Assembly (NCBI GenBank): GCA_020216985.1
Contig: JAIWOH010000120.1
Coordinates: forward strand, 1-10,000
Direction of reading: 5' to 3'
DNA length: 10,000 bases
Source: Nitrospira sp.
GTDB lineage: Bacteria; Nitrospirota; Nitrospiria; Nitrospirales; Nitrospiraceae
Numbering within the stretch: position 1 is the stretch's first letter; every line of letters starts with the position of its first letter. The notes under the pieces are model-generated. The model searched no databases, was not told where the DNA came from, and saw nothing but the letters and a program-made list of their open reading frames with translations. Below are positions 1 to 6,332 of the stretch, piece after piece. The position numbers were made by a program, and so were the translations under genes.

Positions 1-224
1 AGATCGACCGGCTGCGTGTGAAGAACTCGAAGCGCGGCCGCTGCGGTTTCCGCCAGACATACGGTGAAAGAAGGATGAAGAATGACTTTCAGCGCTTCGC
101 GCGGCCCCGGCTCATCGTCCACGACGAGGATCGTGGGTTTTCTCTGACCATTGCCCGAAAGCACGGTATGGTTTGCCGTCGGCGATAGATCGGTTTGTCG
201 CGGCACGGAAAAGTCTTTTTTCAT
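1..224 (-). CDS. Response regulator, N-terminal part of receiver domain (cut by window edge)
   Basis: The gene begins at an ATG at 224 and runs leftward off the window; 74 codons are visible. After a polar N-terminal extension of about 30 residues, the sequence TILVVDDEPGPREALKVIL (residues 31-49) is a typical CheY-like receiver start: a hydrophobic beta-1 strand followed by the acidic pair D36/D37, which in this family binds Mg2+ for aspartyl phosphorylation. The phosphoacceptor Asp and the output domain lie outside the window, so the effector type cannot be told. The gene is 127 bp downstream of the sigma-54 activator and on the same strand, so they may be co-transcribed or functionally linked. 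No strong Shine-Dalgarno sequence precedes the ATG. A hybrid kinase or a stand-alone regulator are both possible. The receiver call is secure; the start is likely. Confidence 0.8.
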   Translation of the reverse strand, partial: MKKDFSVPRQTDLSPTANHTVLSGNGQRKPTILVVDDEPGPREALKVILHPSFTVCLAETAAAALRVLHTQPVD

Positions 225-351
225 GACGCTTCGTCAACGATGCCGGATGCAATCATATGATGGTTCCGCCGTCAATATAGCCATATGGCGCAGGCGATAC
301 GTCCATATGCACCTGCCCATGAATCGGACAACGTATGGCGTCGCGAATCCT
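225..351. promoter_or_regulatory. Intergenic spacer with three CATATG-cored palindromes
   Basis: This 127-bp spacer separates the sigma-54 activator from the downstream response regulator. It contains three palindromes sharing the core CATATG: a perfect 10-mer ATCATATGAT at 252-261, a perfect 10-mer GCCATATGGC at 280-289, and GTCCATATGCAC at 301-312, which is palindromic except for one mismatched pair. The centres are 28 and 22 bp apart. Clustered short palindromes just upstream of a start codon are what operator arrays look like. No convincing sigma-70 or sigma-54 promoter is visible, so a regulatory role is inference only. Confidence 0.35.
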
Positions 352-1806
352 TCAACGGCATGGTCCGGATGGCTCATTCTTGATTTCATCGTCGCCCGGT
401 GCGGTCGGGTGAAGATCTGGTCTGCTGATTCCCAATGTGTCCATGCGGTATTTAAGCATGCGTCGACTGATTCCCAGCAAATTGGCGGCATGGGTTTGCA
501 CGTAGTTCGTGCGTTTGAGCGCGTCAAGAATGATATCTCGCTCGAACTCCATGACTGCTTTTTCGAGCGACACGCGGCCGGCGATGATGTCGTCGTGAAG
601 GGAAGATGAGCGAATGTCGCCTTTAAGCAAGGCCGGCAGATGTTCAGTGGTGATCTGAGAGGCGCCCTGCGACCAGATGAGAGCTTGCTCCACCACGTTT
701 TCCAGTTCGCGGACGTTCCCGGGCCAGTGGTAATGCATAAGGGCTTCCAGCGCGTCTTTTGAAAACTCGATCGGCGGACGTTTGTCCTCTTCAAGCCGTT
801 TCGTGAGAAAATGCTTGGCGAGAAGGGCGATGTCTTCGCCGCGATCCCGGAGCGGAGGGAGATACAGTGCGATGACGTTGATCCGATAATATAAATCTTC
901 TCGAAATTGCTCTTTCCGAACCAGTTCATCCAGGTTTTTATTGGTGGCCGCCACGATTCGAACGTCCACTTTGATCGGCTGAACGCCTCCCACTCGCGTG
1001 AATTCCCGTTCTTGAAGAACCCGCAGCAGCTTGGCCTGCGTAACCAAGCTCAGTTCGCCGATTTCATCGAGAAACAAGGTGCCCGTATTGGCGAGCTCGA
1101 ACTGCCCCGTCCGTCGAGCGGTGGCATCCGTGAACGCCCCTTTTTCATGGCCGAACAGTTCGCTTTCAATCAAGGTTTCCGGCAGCGCCGCGCAGTTAAG
1201 CGCCACGAACGGTCGATCCCGCCGTGAGCTGTTGTAGTGCAGCGCCCGCGCCACCAGTTCTTTGCCGGTTCCGCTCTCTCCCGTGATGAGCACGGTCGTG
1301 CGACTGTCCGCAACCTGCTCGATTTTGGCGTAGATCTCCTGCATGCCGTCACTTTTCCCTATCAGGTTGTGAAAGGCGTATCGTTGCACAACCTGGCTTC
1401 GCAACCGTTTGACCTCCCGCTCCAGTTCAGAAGCGTTCATCGCACGGTCGACGGTGATGCGCAATTCCTCGATATCGAAAGGTTTGGATAAATAATCCGC
1501 CGCTCCCAATTTCATGGCGTCGACGGCGGTTTTGATGGATTTGGTGCCGGTCAGCATGATGATCGGCACCGCTTTGCTTTCGGAACGGATGGCTTGGAGC
1601 ACGGCCAATCCGTCTGTATCCGGAAGAACGACGTCAAGCAGCACAAGGTCCGGACCCTCCGTTCTAAATACGGTGAGCCCCTCCCGCGCGTCCGCCGCTT
1701 GAAGGATCTCGTACGACGGCTCAAGAACCGACTTCAGGGCGGCGCGAACTCGGGCTTCATCGTCGATCAAAAGAACGCGTTTTTTCGGAACGTCGCTTCC
1801 CACCAT
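352..1806 (-). CDS. Sigma-54-dependent response regulator, NtrC family
   Basis: This 484-residue, full-length NtrC-type transcription activator binds upstream sites and uses ATP hydrolysis to open sigma-54 promoters when its receiver is phosphorylated. Visible domains are: a receiver at about 9-122 (acidic pair D15/D16, phosphoacceptor D58, T86, K108); an AAA+ sigma-54 interaction domain at about 147-380 (Walker A GESGTGKE at 176-183, Walker B TLFLDE at 243-248, arginine-finger region FREDLYYRIN at 301-310, WPGNVRELEN at 361-370); and a Fis-type helix-turn-helix at about 437-460. The sigma-54-contacting loop reads GAFTDA at 223-228 instead of the consensus GAFTGA. The gene starts 15 bp after the stop of the histidine kinase, with AAGAAAGGAAG directly before the ATG, so the two are surely co-transcribed and probably translationally coupled. 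The C-terminal tail after the HTH is about 24 residues and polar. The target genes cannot be deduced from this window. Confidence 0.96.
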   Translation of the reverse strand: MVGSDVPKKRVLLIDDEARVRAALKSVLEPSYEILQAADAREGLTVFRTEGPDLVLLDVVLPDTDGLAVLQAIRSESKAVPIIMLTGTKSIKTAVDAMKLGAADYLSKPFDIEELRITVDRAMNASELEREVKRLRSQVVQRYAFHNLIGKSDGMQEIYAKIEQVADSRTTVLITGESGTGKELVARALHYNSSRRDRPFVALNCAALPETLIESELFGHEKGAFTDATARRTGQFELANTGTLFLDEIGELSLVTQAKLLRVLQEREFTRVGGVQPIKVDVRIVAATNKNLDELVRKEQFREDLYYRINVIALYLPPLRDRGEDIALLAKHFLTKRLEEDKRPPIEFSKDALEALMHYHWPGNVRELENVVEQALIWSQGASQITTEHLPALLKGDIRSSSLHDDIIAGRVSLEKAVMEFERDIILDALKRTNYVQTHAANLLGISRRMLKYRMDTLGISRPDLHPTAPGDDEIKNEPSGPCR

Positions 1807-1821
1807 CTTCCTTTCTTTGTC

Positions 1822-3081
1822 TTACGCCAAACACGGCAGGGTGATTCGGAAAACCGTGCCGGCTCCTTCCGTGCTCCGGACGTGAATGGTTCCTTGGTGC
1901 TCTCGAATGATTTGATGGGCGATGAACAAGCCCAGCCCCGTGCCCTCATGCTCGGAGCTTTTGTGTTTGGTCGTATAAAAGGGATCGAAAATATGTTCCA
2001 GATCGGCGGCTGGAATGCCGCGACCGGTATCTTCAATGTCGACCTGCACTTCCATCCTGCCTTTCCATCGATTCACGGCGTGCGTTTTGACCAGAAGCGT
2101 ACCTCGGCGGTCTCCCATGGCATCCAGAGCGTTCGCGAAGAGATTCAACAGCGCCTGTTTGATTTGTTGCTGATCCAACATGACACGGGGCAGATCGGAC
2201 GCCAACTCTTTTTGAATCGTAATCCTTCGACTGCGGGCCTTGGCGTCAAGCAAGTACAGGCACGAGGATATCGCGGCATTGATGTCTTCCTCGGTCAATT
2301 GAGGTTCCATGAAGCGAGCATAGCCGAGAATCTCATCGATCAATCGCTCGATGCGATGGACGTCGCCAAGAACCACTTGGCTGAATTCCCGTATGAATTC
2401 GGCGTCGTCTTTTCGTTCGGGGGTCAGTTGAATAAAGGTTTTGATCGACGTCAGGGGGTTTCTGATTTCATGCGCAAATCCACCGGCCAATGTTTCAAGA
2501 GATCGCAGTCGATCCGTTCGGCGAGCCAGCTCTTGCGAAGAATGGGGATCGGTGCCACTTAATAGGCAGCCTAATGAGTTCGCCCCGCTTTGCGCGATGA
2601 TTCGCAAGAGGTCCATGTTTTCCTGACCGAAAGCCGATACATTCGAGTCGGATCGAAGAATAGCGAATCCAAGCAGCCGACCTCGATTAACGAAGGGAAT
2701 CGCCAAGCTGCAATCGATGAAGTCCGGTGCGTCTGTGTCGACGCTCACGTCGGCGTCGTGGGGCGAGAATCGGTCAAGAATCTTGCGATGATGAGCGAGC
2801 TCGCGGACGAGAGGATGAGAAAGCGTCAATGTGCGGGGGGTGGCTCTCGAGTTATCGGATTGATCGGTAGTCAAATGATAAAGGTCCGTCTGCTCTTGAT
2901 CGAGCAGATACAGCCAACCTTGAGAGCTGTGTGTATGTGTCAACAGTTCCGCGAGGATTCGTTCGGCAAGCAACGGAAGCGTCGAGATCCTCCCGATATC
3001 CTCTAAAAAGCCTCTTAATTGATGGAGGAATTCGGTGGTTTTGGGAACCATGTTCATGTGAGGAAAGGGAAAATCCGTCAT
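1822..3081 (-). CDS. Soluble sensor histidine kinase with GAF-like domain (NtrB-like)
   Basis: This 419-residue cytoplasmic kinase autophosphorylates on His and passes the phosphate to the NtrC-type regulator encoded just downstream. Residues 20-178 look like a GAF sensor domain: helices, then strands such as GWLYLLDQ at 55-62 and CSLAIPFVNRGRLLGFAIL at 124-142. A HisKA dimerisation domain follows, with the H-box FAHEIRNPLTS and phosphoacceptor H204. The HATPase_c domain carries the N-box LLNLFANALDAM (N313/N317), G1 DTGRGI at 351-356, FDPFYTTK at 365-372 and G2 GTGLGL at 380-385. There are no transmembrane helices, so the signal is presumably intracellular; its ligand cannot be read from sequence. 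Start choice: the ATG at 3081 has GAGGAA about 13 nt upstream, rather far; ATGs at codons 9 and 11 have no better ribosome-binding site. Confidence 0.94.
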   Translation of the reverse strand: MTDFPFPHMNMVPKTTEFLHQLRGFLEDIGRISTLPLLAERILAELLTHTHSSQGWLYLLDQEQTDLYHLTTDQSDNSRATPRTLTLSHPLVRELAHHRKILDRFSPHDADVSVDTDAPDFIDCSLAIPFVNRGRLLGFAILRSDSNVSAFGQENMDLLRIIAQSGANSLGCLLSGTDPHSSQELARRTDRLRSLETLAGGFAHEIRNPLTSIKTFIQLTPERKDDAEFIREFSQVVLGDVHRIERLIDEILGYARFMEPQLTEEDINAAISSCLYLLDAKARSRRITIQKELASDLPRVMLDQQQIKQALLNLFANALDAMGDRRGTLLVKTHAVNRWKGRMEVQVDIEDTGRGIPAADLEHIFDPFYTTKHKSSEHEGTGLGLFIAHQIIREHQGTIHVRSTEGAGTVFRITLPCLA

Positions 3082-3428
3082 GAGAGCTTGAACGTTTCCT
3101 CATCGGGGCACGTGACCGACCGCACCCTTGGAGATGGAGTGCCGTATGTCAGAAAAAATCATGGCGCCATCGGGAGGAAGTATACCCGGCAAGGCTTGTT
3201 TCAGCCAGCGGATTGGATTTTCAAGCGGATGTGGGGGGAGTGAGCTCGTAGATTGAGGAATCGATCCGGCAGAAACGTTGATGTGTTCAGAAGATCGATC
3301 GTTGGATGAAAGAAGCTTTGAGTCAGAGCCTTGCGGGAGGTGGGCGGCGTGACGGATGGGTTCGGAGGAGAGGTCTGTTCGAACAGCGATTTTTGATAAA
3401 CCTCTCCCCCTTGATCAAAACAGTAAAG
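3082..3428. other. 347-bp gene-free spacer upstream of the kinase gene
   Basis: No credible coding region is seen here on either strand. The stretch lies between the end of the copper-monooxygenase-like gene and the start of the histidine kinase gene, both on the minus strand, so it should hold the kinase promoter. On the minus strand a -10-like TATACT is present at 3179-3184, but no good -35 lies at the right distance, so this is only a weak candidate. A perfect 10-bp palindrome ATGGCGCCAT at about 3161-3170 borders an A-run (T-run on the minus strand); its possible stem is too short for a convincing terminator. The inverted repeats at 3367-3420 are listed separately. Confidence 0.4.
3367..3420. 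repeat. Overlapping inverted repeats just downstream of the copper-monooxygenase-like gene
   Basis: Three inverted repeats lie within 54 bp. GGAGAGGT (3367-3374) pairs with ACCTCTCC (3400-3407). The perfect 12-bp palindrome CTGTTCGAACAG (3375-3386) sits inside its loop. TTTTGAT (3391-3397) pairs with ATCAAAA (3414-3420). The first and third structures overlap, so in RNA they could not form together. They begin 9 bp beyond the stop of the minus-strand gene at 3429, so they lie in its 3' untranslated region. No run of U follows on the minus strand, so this is not a textbook intrinsic terminator. It could be a 3'-end stabilising structure or a protein-binding site. Confidence 0.4.
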
Positions 3429-4436
3429 TTAATAGGCAGCGGCCGTATTGTTTGTTTCAGGACAGGCTTCTCGCGTCATATAGAGAAGATAATTGCCCAT
3501 TCCGTGCTGCAGCTCGGTCTTTTCGAGCGGGTGGTGATGGACCATCACCATTTCATAGTCGTCTACGGTGTTGATGGGAAACCCTCGCCCATCCCGATAA
3601 ATTTGATGAGGAAGAAATTCACGGAGCGTCCCGTCTCGCTCGACATCCGGTACGGTTCTGAGCAGAGTCTGTTTTTTTGTCTTATTCTCCAGCGCGATCA
3701 TGAGCAATTCGTCGTGGCCGTGCGGGTAGGCGAACTTAACGCATCCGTCGACGCTGAATTTGAGGGGGGCCGTGTGAACTTGAACGCCCGGTTTGATCTC
3801 GATTCCTTCATCCGTTTGGTCGGGGGGACGGTCTCCGAATTTGGTAAAGCAGACGATGTTGACCCCGACTTGGTAGACGTCCAGTTCCTTGACTTTATGT
3901 TCCTTAGGCGCAAAGTACATCGTGAAGGTAGCGACCACGTCTTTGGTAGGAGGGGCGCCGTGATAGAAGGCCACGACGGTCATAAGCCGGTCGTCTTTTG
4001 CGAGCTTCACGCCGTACCCGTCGGGAAAATGTGTTTCGGCCATTTCCAACCCGGCTCCGCCGAAGAAGAGAGGTTCGCCGGGACATGTCAAGCTGGGCTT
4101 ACTGTTGTTGATCATCAGAATATGATGAAGATAGTTTCTCGGCAGTTCTTTCCCGTCGACCGTCGACAGAGCGGATTTAAAGCCGATCAGATACTTATCC
4201 TCGGGAAGTTGAAAGTGGAAGCGGGGCATGGAGTCGCCCATGTCGCCTTCATTATGACCGGTGGGAAGATCGATGGGACCGAACGTGAGCGTTGCGGTGT
4301 TCTCTCCATAAGTGATCTTCGACCCGACTTGTTTTTTCAGCGTGGGAACCGCATGGTGGTCATGCTTGTGGGTGCCGTCCGCATAGGCCGATGAACCCAT
4401 GAAGACCAAGATGAAGGCAATCAGAAATCGTCGCAT
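3429..4436 (-). CDS. Secreted copper type II monooxygenase-like protein (PHM/DBH fold)
   Basis: This is a 335-residue exported protein. It has a Sec signal peptide (MRRF, a hydrophobic run, AYA cut after about residue 19) followed by a His-rich stretch THKHDHH at 22-28. The rest resembles the two-domain copper type II, ascorbate-dependent monooxygenases (peptidylglycine alpha-hydroxylating monooxygenase, PHM). LHHILMI at 103-109 matches the HH pair of the first copper site. LTCPGE and FPDGYGVKL follow as in PHM, then FYHG with H159. In the second domain KFAYPHGHDELL supplies H239 and H241, and HGMGNYLLYM supplies M313. PHM uses H107, H108, H172 and then H242, H244, M314, so all six ligand types occur in the same order and near the same numbers. 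Cys 118, 196, 232 and 325 could form disulfides. GGAGG lies 4 nt before the ATG. The comparison is from memory, so activity and substrate are unknown; another copper-binding periplasmic protein is the main alternative. Confidence 0.6.
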   Translation of the reverse strand: MRRFLIAFILVFMGSSAYADGTHKHDHHAVPTLKKQVGSKITYGENTATLTFGPIDLPTGHNEGDMGDSMPRFHFQLPEDKYLIGFKSALSTVDGKELPRNYLHHILMINNSKPSLTCPGEPLFFGGAGLEMAETHFPDGYGVKLAKDDRLMTVVAFYHGAPPTKDVVATFTMYFAPKEHKVKELDVYQVGVNIVCFTKFGDRPPDQTDEGIEIKPGVQVHTAPLKFSVDGCVKFAYPHGHDELLMIALENKTKKQTLLRTVPDVERDGTLREFLPHQIYRDGRGFPINTVDDYEMVMVHHHPLEKTELQHGMGNYLLYMTREACPETNNTAAAY

Positions 4437-4518
4437 ATAACCTCCAAGCAGAAGAAAAAATAAAAGACCGTGTTTTGAACCGGACTCCGTGGAGTTTCCA
4501 GATGAACAATATCGGCGG

Positions 4519-5400
4519 TCATTGAGAGGGGCCGGGCGGCGTCAATCGTTTCCACTCGTATGTCCCGCCGTGTTCCCGGGGGGGAATGCCTTTCTGCTTG
4601 CCCACGCGGGTGTACCACCAAATTCCTTTAGCCTGCATCCCATCCTCTGACAGGAGAACTTCAAATCCCCCCTCGCGATCATTACCCGGCTGATGCCAGG
4701 TGCCTTGCCATAGACGATCCGCGAATTTCGTCGTGACGAAGCGACCGCCATGTTGCGTATAGGGACCGTTCCCGTTTTTGTCCAACGTGGCCTTGTAGCG
4801 TTTGTTATCTTCCACTTCAAGAATGTCCCATTCGCCGCTGAGATCCGGCATCGCGGAGGCGGGAGGATTACTGACCAGAAGCTGTTGCGATGACGGCGAG
4901 GCCGATTCAGCCATCGGGCCGCTCATCTGCGCCGAGCGGAATGATTCATGGAAAGACAACAAAATCCATTGTCCGTTCCGCCGTTCCAAGACGCCGGTTT
5001 CCCGCAGGGGCAGGACCGTGCGGGTTTGGTTCGCCCCCGCACCGACGTATCGGATGTAATCCAGCTCCATTGAAAACCATGCGACGTCCCCCTTGCTCCA
5101 CACGGTGAGTTCGAGAATCGGGATTTCGAGTTTTTCGACGTTGACGAATTCTTCCTGCATTTCGCGTTCGAATTCCGGCCATCCGACATACTTCCGGCCC
5201 CCGACCGAGTAGCTTCTGATATCGGCGTCGTGCGCCATGAGGCGGGAAATGACCGACATGTCCTTTTCGGCGTTGGCTTGAACAAGCCTCCGGATGACCG
5301 CTTCAGGAGTGTCGGGAGCCGAGGTCTCCGCAAGCGCGGAGGATGAACCGCCGAGCAAGCCGACCAGGCAACACACCCACACTCCGACGAAACGCCCCAT
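4519..5400 (-). CDS. Exported SnoaL/DUF4440-like protein with a C-terminal beta-rich domain
   Basis: This is a 293-residue protein with a signal peptide (MGRFVGVWVCCLVGLLGG to ALA, cleavage after about residue 24). Residues 30-157 look like an NTF2/SnoaL-like domain: DTPEAVIRRLVQANAEKD, then DADIRSYSVGGRKYVG, then a curved sheet ending in NGQWILLSFHESFR. Such domains bind small ligands or act as non-catalytic modules; no catalytic residues can be assigned. After a Ser/Pro linker (about 160-185), residues 186-286 contain repeated aromatic-Gly motifs (LSGEWDI, WQGTWHQ, GIWWYTR, GTYEWKR) that suggest a small beta-barrel. The ATG at 5400 is preferred over an in-frame start at 5454: it has AGGGAG 7 nt upstream and puts the signal peptide at the N-terminus, whereas the longer form would bury it. 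The copper-monooxygenase-like gene follows 82 bp downstream and both products are exported, so a shared envelope role is possible. The specific function is unknown. Confidence 0.75.
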   Translation of the reverse strand: MGRFVGVWVCCLVGLLGGSSSALAETSAPDTPEAVIRRLVQANAEKDMSVISRLMAHDADIRSYSVGGRKYVGWPEFEREMQEEFVNVEKLEIPILELTVWSKGDVAWFSMELDYIRYVGAGANQTRTVLPLRETGVLERRNGQWILLSFHESFRSAQMSGPMAESASPSSQQLLVSNPPASAMPDLSGEWDILEVEDNKRYKATLDKNGNGPYTQHGGRFVTTKFADRLWQGTWHQPGNDREGGFEVLLSEDGMQAKGIWWYTRVGKQKGIPPREHGGTYEWKRLTPPGPSQ

Positions 5401-5407
5401 GCTGTAG

Positions 5408-5413
5408 CTCCCT
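5408..5413 (-). promoter_or_regulatory. Ribosome-binding site deciding the start of the SnoaL-like gene
   Basis: AGGGAG on the minus strand lies 7 nt before the ATG at 5400. No comparable site precedes the in-frame ATG at 5454, so the shorter, signal-peptide-first product is chosen. Confidence 0.7.
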
Positions 5414-5425
5414 GTGTGAGAGATC

Positions 5426-5446
5426 TCCTCTTGAAGGAGAAGAGGA
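5426..5446 (-). promoter_or_regulatory. Hairpin in the presumed leader of the SnoaL-like gene
   Basis: TCCTCTT (5426-5432) pairs with AAGAGGA (5440-5446): a perfect 7-bp stem with a 7-nt loop, 13 nt from the ribosome-binding site. An alternative 6-bp stem (TCTCCT at 5424-5429 with AGGAGA at 5435-5440) overlaps it. It could affect mRNA stability or translation, but may be fortuitous. Confidence 0.3.
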
Positions 5447-5468
5447 CTACCCAAGATTGGAAGGGGAA

Positions 5469-5496
5469 GCTACACGGTTCAACCGGGAGTTGTCAA
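5469..5496 (-). promoter_or_regulatory. Candidate sigma-70 promoter for the SnoaL-like gene
   Basis: The minus strand carries a perfect -35 hexamer TTGACA (plus-strand 5491-5496), 16 bp before TGTAGC (5469-5474), a poor -10 with three of six consensus bases. The predicted start would give a leader of roughly 60 nt containing the hairpin at 5426-5446. The -35 is part of a small inverted repeat GTTGTCAAC. Only the -35 is persuasive. Confidence 0.3.
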
Positions 5497-5533
5497 CTAT
5501 GGTTCTCCGTTGAGCCATGGATCTATCGGCGAT

Positions 5534-5554
5534 GACCGGAGATACCGGCCGGTC
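5534..5554 (-). repeat. GC-rich inverted repeat after the PP2C phosphatase gene
   Basis: GACCGG (5534-5539) and CCGGTC (5549-5554) form a 6-bp GC-rich stem with a 9-nt loop, 9 bp beyond the phosphatase stop codon. No U-run follows on the minus strand. It could be a weak or factor-assisted terminator or a 3'-end protecting hairpin. Confidence 0.25.
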
Positions 5555-5563
5555 GCTCTGCCA

Positions 5564-6316
5564 TCACACGTGGCCGATAATGAGTACGGTGACATTGTCC
5601 ATGCCTCCGCGGTCGAGAGAGGCGGTGATCAGGCTATCGCAAGTTTTGATCGGATCACTGTAGGTTCTAGAACAGATGTCTCGGATTTGCTCGTCGTCCA
5701 ACATTTTCGTCAGCCCGTCCGAACAGAGCAGCAAGAGATCGTTCCGCTCCAAAGGACAAGATGAGAAGGAAGGTCTTACAGAGGAAGAGACGCCCAACGC
5801 CTGCGTGAGAACGTGTCGTTCCGGGTGTGTGCGCGCCGTCTTGGGCGTGAGGATCCCCCGCTCGATATATTTTTCAATGAGCGTGTGGTCTCGCGTGAGA
5901 GGGGTGAGTGTGCCGGCTCGGAAGAGGTAGGCGCGACTGTCTCCGAGATGCGCGACGTGCGCAATGGGAGTGGGTTGCGGACGGATCAGCAGCAGGACGA
6001 TCGTGGTGCCCATCCCTTTCAGCGAAGGGTCGAGTCGAGCCCGCTCAAGGATTGCTTCATGCGCGTGTCGGATCAGATCCGTCAAAAACGCGGACGGGGC
6101 GTCCAGTTGTTCCGTTCGGATGACATCGGCCGCGTTCAACGCGTGAGCCTTGATGCTGGTGATCGCGGTCTGGGCCGCGACGTCGCCGCCCACGTGACCA
6201 CCCATGCCGTCGGCGACGGCCCACAGGCCGAGCCGGTCCAGTAACAAGTAGGCGTCTTGGTTACTGGAACGCACCAAGCCGACCTCGCTGCGACCGGTGC
6301 CGATCCACGTACTCAT
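5564..6316 (-). CDS. PP2C-family Ser/Thr protein phosphatase (Stp/PrpC-like)
   Basis: This 250-residue protein, the usual length of bacterial single-domain PP2C enzymes, removes phosphate from Ser/Thr of proteins using two Mn2+/Mg2+ ions. The family motifs are complete and in order: VRSSNQDAYL with D21, VADGMGGHVGG with D36/G37, GMGTT at 101-105, AHLGDSRAYLF with D126, LTRDHTLIEKY at 140-150, LLLCSDGLT with D200, and GGMDNVTV with D240. There is no signal peptide or membrane segment, so it is cytosolic. Bacterial relatives usually counteract a Hanks-type kinase, but no kinase gene is present in the window. It starts 16 bp after the stop of the exonuclease gene, suggesting one transcript. The Shine-Dalgarno is weak (AGG, about 12 nt before the ATG), but the start fits the family N-terminus. 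Confidence 0.93.
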   Translation of the reverse strand: MSTWIGTGRSEVGLVRSSNQDAYLLLDRLGLWAVADGMGGHVGGDVAAQTAITSIKAHALNAADVIRTEQLDAPSAFLTDLIRHAHEAILERARLDPSLKGMGTTIVLLLIRPQPTPIAHVAHLGDSRAYLFRAGTLTPLTRDHTLIEKYIERGILTPKTARTHPERHVLTQALGVSSSVRPSFSSCPLERNDLLLLCSDGLTKMLDDEQIRDICSRTYSDPIKTCDSLITASLDRGGMDNVTVLIIGHV

Positions 6317-6332
6317 GAACGTGATAAACCTG

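Noticed and set aside
234..929. Minus-strand open frame of 231 codons overlapping the sigma-54 activator
   Set aside because: It is the activator's coding strand in another frame, with no domain sense.
1594..2562. Plus-strand open frame of 322 codons across the kinase/regulator junction
   Set aside because: It lies opposite conserved kinase and regulator sequence and has no domain features; antisense shadow.
3161..3170. Palindrome ATGGCGCCAT beside a T-run (minus strand) as a terminator
   Set aside because: With a minimal loop the stem would be only about 3 bp, too weak for termination.
3306..4394. Long plus-strand open frame of 362 codons opposite the copper-monooxygenase-like gene
   Set aside because: The minus-strand frame has a signal peptide, a Shine-Dalgarno and family motifs. 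The plus-strand product has no recognisable domain and is an antisense shadow.
5455..5563. Extended start at 5454 for the SnoaL-like gene and coding potential further upstream
   Set aside because: The upstream start has no ribosome-binding site and would bury the signal peptide; nothing coding is seen between it and the phosphatase stop.
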